Below, one piece after another: positions 18,108-25,411 of a stretch of DNA of 35,345 nt. The stretch is from contig JAOPYY010000051.1 of assembly GCA_025964395.1 (NCBI GenBank), forward strand, positions 1 to 35,345, written 5' to 3'. The DNA is from Actinomycetes bacterium. Its GTDB lineage: Bacteria; Actinomycetota; Thermoleophilia; Gaiellales; Gaiellaceae. The stretch's first letter is position 1; each line of letters begins with the position of its first letter. A program made the position numbers and the translations under genes. Under the pieces are notes generated by a model that ran no database searches, was not told the origin of the DNA, and saw only the letters and a list, made by a program, of their open reading frames with translations.

Positions 18108-18934
18108 GCCTCCGGCTCCCCGAGAACTTCCCGCGGGACGTCGACGTCATTGCGACGGACTTCGACCGCACGCTCGTCTGGGAGGACGGAACCCTGCGGC
18201 CGCGCACCCTGCAGGCGCTCCGCGACGCTCACGACGCCGGGCTGCACGTGATCGTCGTCACCGGCCGGATGGTGCAATCGGTGCGCCGCTTCCTCGAGCC
18301 CGCCGAGCTCAACGAGCCGGTGATCTGTTACCAGGGCGCCGTCGTCGCCGACGCGGACGGGACGTGGCTGCGGCACGAGCCGATCCCCCTCGAGCTCGCG
18401 AAGGAAGCGCTCGCCGCGCTCAAGGACGAGGGCTACGACCCGAACGTCTACATCGACGACGAGCTGTACGTCTCCGACCTGACCCAGGCTGCGCGCGACT
18501 ACGCCGACTTTCAGCACCTGAAGATCCACGAGGTGGGGGACACGCTCGAGTGGCTGAGCGCGCCACCGACGAAGCTCGTCGCCGTCGGCGATCCTCAGGC
18601 GCTCGACGGCGTCGAAGTTCGCATGAAGGAACAATTCGCCGAGCGCCTCTACATCTCGAAGTCGCTGCCGTACTTCCTCGAGTTCGCGCAGGCGGGCGTC
18701 ACGAAGGGCGCTGGCCTCGATTTCCTCTCAGAGCACATGGGCTTCACCAAGGCGCGTACGGTGGCGTTCGGGGACGGCGAAAACGACGTCGAGCTCGTCG
18801 GATGGCCCGACTACGGCGTCGCCGTGGAGAACGCGCACGACCGCGTGAAGGCCGTCGCGAGCTGGATCTGCCCGCCCGCGTCCGAAGAAGGCGTGGCGCA
18901 AGTGATCGAAGCCCTTCTAGACTCGAAGCGATGA
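18104..18934 (+). CDS. Cof-type HAD-superfamily hydrolase (CTG start proposed, overlapping cytochrome stop)
   Basis: DVDVIATDFDRTLVWEDGTLRPRTLQAL (HAD motif I) lies before the first GTG at 18248; VIVVTGR; FGDGENDVELV. Confidence 0.88.
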   Translation: MSLRLPENFPRDVDVIATDFDRTLVWEDGTLRPRTLQALRDAHDAGLHVIVVTGRMVQSVRRFLEPAELNEPVICYQGAVVADADGTWLRHEPIPLELAKEALAALKDEGYDPNVYIDDELYVSDLTQAARDYADFQHLKIHEVGDTLEWLSAPPTKLVAVGDPQALDGVEVRMKEQFAERLYISKSLPYFLEFAQAGVTKGAGLDFLSEHMGFTKARTVAFGDGENDVELVGWPDYGVAVENAHDRVKAVASWICPPASEEGVAQVIEALLDSKR

Positions 18935-20172
18935 TCGACCTCAAAGCAGCCCGCAACGACCCCGATGCCTACCGCGTCGCCCTCGCCCGCAAGGGTGCCG
19001 CGGCGATCTTCGACGAGCTGCTCGCGGCCGACGAGGCACGGCGCGCGGTGCAGACGCAGGTCGAGGAGTTGCGCGCGCGGACGAAGCTGAAGGGCAAGCC
19101 GACGCCCGAGCAGCTGGAGGAGATGAAGGCGATCAAGGAGCAGCAGCAGCCGCTCGAGGCGGAGTTCGCGGCGCTGTCCGAGCGCGTCCACGAGCTGCTC
19201 GACCGCGTCCCGAACCCACCGGCCGAGGACACGCCGGACGGCGACCAGGAAGAGGACGCCGTCGAGGTGAAGAAGGTCGGCGAGCCGCCGAGCTTCGACT
19301 TCGAGCCGAAGGACCACCTCGAGCTCTCGGCGCCGCACGGTTGGATCGACGTCGAGCGGGGCGCGAAGGTGTCCGGCTCGCGGTTCGTCTACCGCGTCGG
19401 TGACGTCGCACTGCTCGAGACCGCGCTCTACCGCTGGGCACTCGCGCGCATCGTCGCGAAGGGGCACGTGCCGGTGCTGCCGCCGGTGCTCGTCCGCGAG
19501 GAGGCGATGTACGGCACGGGCTTCTTCCCGTCGGAGAAGGGCGACTTCTACTCGGTGCCCGACGACGACCTCTATCTCGTCGGCACGTCCGAGGTTCCGC
19601 TGGCCGCGTTCCACATGGGCGAGGAGCTCGACGAGGTGCCGCTCCGCTACGTGGCGCTCTCGACGTGCTTCCGCCGCGAGGCGGGCGCCGCCGGCCGCGA
19701 CACGCGCGGCATGTTCCGCGTGCACCAGTTCGACAAGGTCGAGATGTTCGTCTTCTGCGACCCGAGCAACTCACGCGACGAGCACGAGCGCCTGCTCGAC
19801 ATCGAAGAGAAGCTCGTGCAGGAGCTCGAGCTGCCCTACCGCGTGCTGAACATCGCGGCCGGCGACCTCGGCTCCTCCGCGGCGAAGAAGTACGACATCG
19901 AAGCGTGGTTCCCCGGGCAGTCGCGCTACCGCGAGATCACGTCGACGTCGAACACGACGGACTTCCAGGCGCGCCGGCTCGACATCCGTTTCCGCCGCGA
20001 CGGGAAGCTCGAGCACGTGCACACGCTGAACGGTACGGCGGTGACCGCCCGCGCGATGATCGCGATCCTCGAGAACTTCCAGCACGAGGACGGCTCGGTC
20101 TCCGTCCCGGAGCCGCTCGTCGAGTTCGGCGCGCCGTCGAAGCTCGGCGCCGACCGCGTCCCGGCGAAGTAG
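18931..20172 (+). CDS. serS: Seryl-tRNA synthetase
   Basis: MIDLKAARNDPDAYRVALARKG; coiled-coil arm; VGTSEVPLAAFH; CFRREAGAAGRDTRGMFRVHQFDKVEMF; TSTSNTTDFQARRL; LNGTAVTARAMIAILEN. Confidence 0.97.
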   Translation: MIDLKAARNDPDAYRVALARKGAAAIFDELLAADEARRAVQTQVEELRARTKLKGKPTPEQLEEMKAIKEQQQPLEAEFAALSERVHELLDRVPNPPAEDTPDGDQEEDAVEVKKVGEPPSFDFEPKDHLELSAPHGWIDVERGAKVSGSRFVYRVGDVALLETALYRWALARIVAKGHVPVLPPVLVREEAMYGTGFFPSEKGDFYSVPDDDLYLVGTSEVPLAAFHMGEELDEVPLRYVALSTCFRREAGAAGRDTRGMFRVHQFDKVEMFVFCDPSNSRDEHERLLDIEEKLVQELELPYRVLNIAAGDLGSSAAKKYDIEAWFPGQSRYREITSTSNTTDFQARRLDIRFRRDGKLEHVHTLNGTAVTARAMIAILENFQHEDGSVSVPEPLVEFGAPSKLGADRVPAK

Positions 20173-20185
20173 CCTTTACGTTCGC

Positions 20186-20272
20186 GGCGGGGTGCCGGAG
20201 CGGCCGAACGGGGCGGTCTTGAAAACCGCTGACGGGGCAACTCGTCCGTGGGTTCAAATCCCACCCCCGCCG
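20186..20272 (+). tRNA. tRNA-Ser(TGA)
   Basis: GGCGGGGTGCCGGAGCGGCCGAACGGGGCGGTCTTGAAAACCGCTGACGGGGCAACTCGTCCGTGGGTTCAAATCCCACCCCCGCCG; long variable arm; anticodon TGA. Confidence 0.96.
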
Positions 20273-20382
20273 CCTTTGACACGGCCGCTTGTCCTCGAAC
20301 AGCATGAGCCGGCCGCTGGCAGCGAATCCGAAACGGCGTCCCGTTCGTTTGTAAGGAAGGTGAAGAATCGGGAGGCTGACTG

Positions 20383-20526
20383 ATGGACTTGATCGTTGTA
20401 TTGCTGGTGGTGCTGTTGCTGCTCGCGCTACTCGGCGGCTTCGTGCTGTCGAAGCTGATCTGGATCGTGCTCGTCGTGCTGCTCGTGGTGCTGGTGATGC
20501 GCATCGCCTCGGGCCGCCGCGTCTGA
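20383..20526 (+). CDS. 47-aa hydrophobic small membrane protein
   Basis: SD GGAGG upstream of ATG; MDLIVVLLVVLLLLALLGGFVLSKLIWIVLVVLLVVLVMRIASGRRV*; absent from the ORF track because of length. Confidence 0.7.
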   Translation: MDLIVVLLVVLLLLALLGGFVLSKLIWIVLVVLLVVLVMRIASGRRV

Positions 20527-20652
20527 CGCGCCGGCGGGGGTAGGCGCGAGGCGGGCAGGGTGGGCGCGGCGTGCGCCCACCCTGGGCACGCCGCCTCCGC
20601 TTCGACCGGTACTGTCGAGACACGGCAGGCGCCGATCCGCATTCGGAGGTCC

Positions 20653-21342
20653 GTGAGCGTCCCTGACGCTGATCCTCGTCCCTATGGTCGCCGCGCATTC
20701 CTCGCGCTTCTGGCCGGCGGAGTGACGTCGTTTGCTTGGGCGCTGCCCGCGAGCCGGATCTTCTCGCCACTGACCTCGGGGCTCTCGCAGCTCGTCGCCG
20801 ATGTGTTTCCGGTCGGTGGCTGGCGGATCTACACGATCTCCGGTTCGATGCCGGTCTTCGACCGGAAGTCGTGGCGCCTGGAGATCGCCGGGCTCGTCAG
20901 GAAACCGCTGAGCCTGAGCTACGACGACCTTCTGTCCTTGCCGCGCGCTGAGCAGATCTCGACGTTCCACTGCGTGACCGGTTGGACCGTGAAGGACGTC
21001 CACTGGGCCGGCGTCCGGTTCAAGCACCTGCTCGCGTTGAGCGAGCCCCTGCCCGAAGCGCGCGCGATCCGCTTCGTTTCGCTCGAACAGCCGTACACGG
21101 ATTCGCTGACACTGCAACAGGCGACGCAGGGAGACGTGATGCTCGCCTACGAGATGGACGCGAAGCCGCTCACCCGTCCGCACGGCTCGCCGGCGCGCGT
21201 CGTGATTCCCGAGATGTACGGCTACAAGGGCGTCAAGTGGCTGACGCGCATGGAGCTCGTCGCATCCGAGCCGACCGGCTACTGGGAAAACCTGGGCTAC
21301 GACCAGAACGCATGGGTCGGTCGGTCGAATGGCTACGGCTAG
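20653..21342 (+). CDS. Tat-exported molybdopterin-dependent oxidoreductase (sulfite oxidase/MsrP fold)
   Basis: YGRRAFLALLAGG Tat-like signal; STFHCVTGWTVKDVHWAGVRFKHLL; PHGSPARVVIPEMYGYKGVKWLTRMELV. Confidence 0.88.
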   Translation: MSVPDADPRPYGRRAFLALLAGGVTSFAWALPASRIFSPLTSGLSQLVADVFPVGGWRIYTISGSMPVFDRKSWRLEIAGLVRKPLSLSYDDLLSLPRAEQISTFHCVTGWTVKDVHWAGVRFKHLLALSEPLPEARAIRFVSLEQPYTDSLTLQQATQGDVMLAYEMDAKPLTRPHGSPARVVIPEMYGYKGVKWLTRMELVASEPTGYWENLGYDQNAWVGRSNGYG

Positions 21343-21949
21343 CCGCCGCCTGCATCGCTTCACGCGGACCGAGCGGGCTGTCCATTGGGTGCACGCGTCG
21401 GCGTTCGTCATCCTGCTCGCCACCGGGCTGGGTCTGTACCTACCCAGCCTGGCCGAGTTGGTCGGCCGTCGTCCGCTGCTGAAGACGATCCACGTGTACA
21501 CCGCGATTGCGTGGCTCGTCGCTCTCGTGCTGATCGTCGTGCTCGGCGACCGGGCCAGCCTGCGGGCGACGGTGCACGAGATCGACCTCTTCGATCGCGA
21601 CGACCGAGCCTGGCTGCGCGGTCGCCGACCGCCGCAGGGTCGCCTCAACGCAGGTCAGAAGGTCAATGCGATTCTGACGGCGGTCTTCGCGCTGATGTTC
21701 GCGCTCACCGGCTTCTTCCTCTGGTACGGCGAGCGCAATACGCGCTTTCGCTTTGCGCAGACGATCTTGATCCATGACTGGCTGATGTACATCTCGTTCG
21801 TCTTGTTCCTCGGCCACCTCTACCTGTCGCTGATCAATCCGGGGACGAGGCATTCGCTGAACGGCATGACACGCGGCTGGGTCGACGAGGACTGGGCGCA
21901 GGCACATCACGCGAAGTGGGCGGCGCGGGCTTCGAGCGACGACGCGTGA
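21329..21949 (+). CDS. Cytochrome b561/formate-dehydrogenase-gamma-like membrane subunit
   Basis: RFTRTERAVHWVHASAFVILLATGLGLYLP; KTIHVYTAIAWLVAL; GHLYLSLINPGTRHSLNGMTRGWVDEDWAQAHHAKW. Confidence 0.85.
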   Translation: MATASRRLHRFTRTERAVHWVHASAFVILLATGLGLYLPSLAELVGRRPLLKTIHVYTAIAWLVALVLIVVLGDRASLRATVHEIDLFDRDDRAWLRGRRPPQGRLNAGQKVNAILTAVFALMFALTGFFLWYGERNTRFRFAQTILIHDWLMYISFVLFLGHLYLSLINPGTRHSLNGMTRGWVDEDWAQAHHAKWAARASSDDA

Positions 21950-21950
21950 G

Positions 21951-21990
21951 CAGCGGGCGCCGGGGACGCGTGCGTCCCCGGCGCCCGCTG
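21951..21990. terminator. Perfect 19-bp-arm palindrome between convergent genes (bidirectional terminator candidate)
   Basis: CAGCGGGCGCCGGGGACGC-GT-GCGTCCCCGGCGCCCGCTG. Confidence 0.65.
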
Positions 21991-21997
21991 GCGTGCC

Positions 21998-24016
21998 CTA
22001 CCCCTGCGTCAGGGTGAGGCCGTCGACCTCGAACGAGTCGCCGGCGACGGCGGCCGATTCGGTGACGGCCACGTCGATCGTCCCCGCGTTGCGCGCGGCG
22101 ATATAGCGGTTCGCGGCGAACTGCTGCCAGCTCTGCGTCGACGTCACGCACGACGAGCGCGAGCCGGCAAGTGAGCCGCCGGCGGTCCACTCGCGGACGA
22201 TCAGGCACACCCTCCGGCCCGGTGTGTCGCTGCGGATCCAGCCGCCCGCGCTGTAGGCCGCGCCGGCTGCCGTCGAGGTGACCGGCTTGGACGAGGTGAG
22301 GATCGAGAAGCTCGGCCCCGAGGTGCGTGCGACCCGAGCCGCGCCCGAGCCGACCTTGCCGTCGGACGCGAGCGTGAGTGACGACGAGGCACCGCTCCAG
22401 CCGGCGAGGGACCCCTCGAAGCTGCCGTTCGCCAGAAGGTTCGACGGCGGTGGAGCTCCCGCGGTGACTGTCCAGTTGCGGGTCGCTGGGCTCGGGTCGG
22501 CGGTGCCACCCGGGCTGATCGCCCGCACTGCGAATGTGTGGGCCCCTGTCGCGAGCCCCGAGTACGCGCGCGGAGACGTGCAGGCGGCGAAGGCCGCGTT
22601 GTCGAGGCTGCACTCGAACGTCGAGCCGTACGTGTCGGACGTGAAGCCGAAGCTCGCGGACGTCGACGACGTCGAGCCGGACGGACCGGACGTGATCGTC
22701 GTCTCGGGCGACGTGTCGTACGTCACGTCGAGGTACGGCATCTGCGAGGTCTGCGGCGCGCTCGTCGTTGCGAAGTGAAGGACATTCGGTCCTTCGGTCG
22801 CGTGCAATAGCAGCCCGTCGTTCGCAACCGAGCCGTTGACCCAGCCCTGGACGAGCGTCGTCAGATTCCAGGTCGCACTGACACCCGTCGATCCTCCGAC
22901 AGTCGCGGTCGCGTCGGGTGTCGTGGCGAAGTCACCGCCGGGCGAGGTCCAGGGGACACCCGTGTCGGCTTCGTTCCACGTGGTCGAGACCGTCCACGGG
23001 GTCGTGACGCGGTGCACGTCGACGTTCAACGGCGTCGCGTTAGCCTCGTCCTGCAGATAGAGACCAAGAGTCGCGCTTTGCACGATCGCGTTCGACGGAA
23101 CGATCGACGAGAGATCCCACATAAGGAGCGTGCGACTCGTCAGCGTGCCGTCGTTTCCGACGTCGATGCTCGACCCGCCGCAGAAGCTGCTCGCGGCGTC
23201 TGCGCCGTCGCGAATGAAGCATTCACGGTCGGCGCCGTTCGCGATGAAGCTCGGGTCGACCACGACAGGCCACGCACGGCTGCGATCGGCGAGCCACTGC
23301 TTGTCGGCGCGCAGCGTCAGCGTCGTGCCGTCGTGACCGAGCTGGAACCGCACGCGGTCAGACGAGAGGCCGGCTGCGTCGATCATCGACGGTGGCGCGA
23401 ATACAAAGGCCGTGGCGCCGTTCGGGTCGACGAAGTCGATCCCACCGGACGTGTTCAGCCGTGGCGTCAGGCCGGGGCTCGTGGAGAGCGAGTAGGCGAA
23501 TGACGTCGGTGCCGACGCATTCGCCAGCGTCAGTGTCTCCTTCACGCCCGCGTTCGCGACGGTGTACGCGACGTCCACGCCCGGCAGTGCGCGCGCGTAC
23601 GTGGCGTGCGTGCCTTCGAAAGCGCGTCGGCCGTGTGCGCCGGCCAGCTGGAAGCTGACGGAACCGCGCTTGGTCGTGAACTGCACGGGCCCTGAGAGGT
23701 CGCCGGGCAGCGACGCCCGATAGCTGTTGGCCGCGTTCGTGACGTCGCCGAAGCCGTCCGGGACGAGCGTGTTGTCGATCGGCTGCCACTTTCCCTGCGC
23801 GTCGCGATAGTGGATCGGGCCCGCGTAGACGTGCACCGTGTACCGCCCGTTTCCGTCGACACTGGTCGCGGAGTGCGACGTGCGAAGGTTCGGATCCTCG
23901 TGCTGACCCTGGCTCGGGCCGCCGGCGACGGCGGCAACGGCCGAGACGGCCGAAACGAGCAGGAGCGCGGAGACCGCCGCGCCGAACGTACGCAAACCGC
24001 GCCTTGGCGACGCCAT
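21998..24016 (-). CDS. DNRLRE-domain secreted/surface protein
   Basis: ATG 24016 with AAGGGGG SD; signal peptide; SRTLLMWDLSSIVPSNAIVQSATLGLYLQDEA...WTVSTTWNEADTGVPWTSPGGD...LTTLVQGWVNGSVANDGLLLHATEG. Confidence 0.82.
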   Translation of the reverse strand: MASPRRGLRTFGAAVSALLLVSAVSAVAAVAGGPSQGQHEDPNLRTSHSATSVDGNGRYTVHVYAGPIHYRDAQGKWQPIDNTLVPDGFGDVTNAANSYRASLPGDLSGPVQFTTKRGSVSFQLAGAHGRRAFEGTHATYARALPGVDVAYTVANAGVKETLTLANASAPTSFAYSLSTSPGLTPRLNTSGGIDFVDPNGATAFVFAPPSMIDAAGLSSDRVRFQLGHDGTTLTLRADKQWLADRSRAWPVVVDPSFIANGADRECFIRDGADAASSFCGGSSIDVGNDGTLTSRTLLMWDLSSIVPSNAIVQSATLGLYLQDEANATPLNVDVHRVTTPWTVSTTWNEADTGVPWTSPGGDFATTPDATATVGGSTGVSATWNLTTLVQGWVNGSVANDGLLLHATEGPNVLHFATTSAPQTSQMPYLDVTYDTSPETTITSGPSGSTSSTSASFGFTSDTYGSTFECSLDNAAFAACTSPRAYSGLATGAHTFAVRAISPGGTADPSPATRNWTVTAGAPPPSNLLANGSFEGSLAGWSGASSSLTLASDGKVGSGAARVARTSGPSFSILTSSKPVTSTAAGAAYSAGGWIRSDTPGRRVCLIVREWTAGGSLAGSRSSCVTSTQSWQQFAANRYIAARNAGTIDVAVTESAAVAGDSFEVDGLTLTQG

Positions 24017-24057
24017 TGCAGAACCCCCTTGGTTGACATCCCCCCGGAAGTGCGCGG

Positions 24058-24085
24058 ACTCTAGCGCCCTTTTAATCTTTGTCAA
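24058..24085 (-). promoter_or_regulatory. Sigma70-like promoter for the DNRLRE gene
   Basis: Minus strand TTGACA-N16-TAGAGT, about 42 nt upstream of the ATG at 24016. Confidence 0.5.
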
Positions 24086-24129
24086 CCATAAAGGCGGCCC
24101 GGTCCCGGGCCTGTCTGGATGGTGGGTGC

Positions 24130-24660
24130 CTAGGCGAGCCGTCCGAGGAGACGACGCAGCGTCCCGCGCGTCGCCGGCTCTCCGACGCCGAGCGCCGTGA
24201 CGATCTCGTGCTCGGAGCGGCCTTGCCACACCATCGACTCGATCATCGCCAGCTGTATCCACCGCGCATACTCCTCGCGGTCCGCTCGATCGGCGAGGGC
24301 GCCCGAAACAGTCGCGACGAGCTCGACGCGGCTGAACGGCTTGAACACATGACCGACTGCGCCCGCGTCGACCGCCCGCTGCACGAAGTCGCCCCTGCTG
24401 TGCCCGGTCAGCGCGACGACGGGCACATCACGTTCATGAAGGATCTGACGAGTTGCTTCGACGCCGTCGAGATTCGGCAAGCTCAAATCGATCAGTACGA
24501 GATCCGGCTTGTGCTCGCGCGCGAGGTCGACTGCTTCGATTCCGTCACGTGCATCCGGCACGACCTCGAACCCTGCGTCCTCGAGCATCAGGCGCAGGTC
24601 GGCACGGACGATTGCGTTGTCGTCGACGGTGAGGATGCGGGCTGTTGTAGTGGCCGGCAA
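24130..24660 (-). CDS. Response regulator with C-terminal domain of uncertain class (TTG start proposed)
   Basis: ARILTVDDNAIVRADLRLMLEDAGFEVV...DLVLIDLSLPNLDG...VVALTGHS...FKPFSRVELVATV; AAGGAGGGAGG then TTG at 24660. Confidence 0.85.
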   Translation of the reverse strand: MPATTTARILTVDDNAIVRADLRLMLEDAGFEVVPDARDGIEAVDLAREHKPDLVLIDLSLPNLDGVEATRQILHERDVPVVALTGHSRGDFVQRAVDAGAVGHVFKPFSRVELVATVSGALADRADREEYARWIQLAMIESMVWQGRSEHEIVTALGVGEPATRGTLRRLLGRLA

Positions 24661-24848
24661 ATGAGACCTCCCTCCTTGGGAACAAAAAAAGACCCCAGGC
24701 ATTTGCCCGGGGTCGACAGAGACCGTTGGTCGCGCACCTTCGTGCAACCAAGGTCGAAGGTAGCAGCCGCTGCGACGGTGCCGGAGACTGCAAACTGAAT
24801 CGGTTTGCGGCTACGCGACCGTGAACGAGCCGTTTTTCGCGAAGCGGG
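24661..24848 (-). promoter_or_regulatory. Structured 5' leader containing hairpins and an intrinsic terminator (attenuator/riboswitch candidate)
   Basis: Minus: GTAGCCGC...GCGGCTGCTAC outer pairing; GCAAAC(N7)GTTTGC; GACCTTGGTTGCAC-GAAG-GTGCGCGACCAACGGTC; then GACCCCGGGCAAATGCCTGGGGTC-TTTTTTT; then AAGGAGGGAGG RBS. Confidence 0.55.
24684..24714 (-). terminator. Intrinsic terminator in the leader of the response-regulator gene
   Basis: GACCCC(G)GGCA-AA-TGCC(T)GGGGTC followed by T7 on the minus strand. Confidence 0.8.
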
Positions 24849-25283
24849 CTAACGCACGGTGAAGACGTCGCTGTCCGCCGACGCGAGGTACGAGCCATCA
24901 GGCCCGTAGAGCACGAAATGCAGCAGGTAGTCGGTCGGAGTGCCCGGCTTCGTGAAGCGCACCGTGACGTCCTTGCTCTCGGCCGAGGACGTCGTCGTGT
25001 ACTTCGCGGCCAGGCGCTCCTCCTGCGAGGCGCGCACGCCCGAGACCGCATCGACGAGCCCATAGCGGAGCGTCAGATGCTCGCCGGGCTTGCCGCCTTC
25101 CGTGACCTTCACGGTGCCAACGATCGAGGTGCCTTCGACCTTGGCGGACGCGTGGTCGACCTTCGTGACGAGCGTGCCTGATGCTGCCGGGGGAGCCCCG
25201 CTCGAGCTTGGGCTGCCGCTGCCTCCACCGCAGCCCGCGGCGGCGAGGACGAGCGCGAGTAGAAGAACCGGACGAAATCTCAC
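24849..25283 (-). CDS. Secreted lipoprotein of unknown function
   Basis: GTG start; MRFRPVLLLALVLAAAGCGGGSGSPSSS lipobox; beta-rich C-terminal domain. Confidence 0.75.
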   Translation of the reverse strand: MRFRPVLLLALVLAAAGCGGGSGSPSSSGAPPAASGTLVTKVDHASAKVEGTSIVGTVKVTEGGKPGEHLTLRYGLVDAVSGVRASQEERLAAKYTTTSSAESKDVTVRFTKPGTPTDYLLHFVLYGPDGSYLASADSDVFTVR

Positions 25284-25411
25284 GTCGCAACCCTAGCCAT
25301 GAGCTCGGAGATCAAGGGTCCGTAAGCACTCGGTAAGCGTCCGTCCGGCGAGGCGTTGAGAACCGGGGCAGCGGGGACCGATAGGAGATGAACCCAATGA
25401 AGGAGAACCCC

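Noticed and set aside
18364-18930. N-terminal 189 residues of the 602-aa serS ORF
   Set aside because: Off-frame reading of the HAD gene; SerRS begins at ATG 18931 (MIDLKAARND).
20192-20383. 63-aa ORF over tRNA-Ser
   Set aside because: It overlaps the tRNA and has no plausible RBS or protein character.
24684-24714. Terminator belonging only to the upstream lipoprotein gene
   Set aside because: Considered, but there is too little space (~23 nt) after the T-tract for a separate regulator promoter; kept as a leader attenuator, while noting it may serve both roles.
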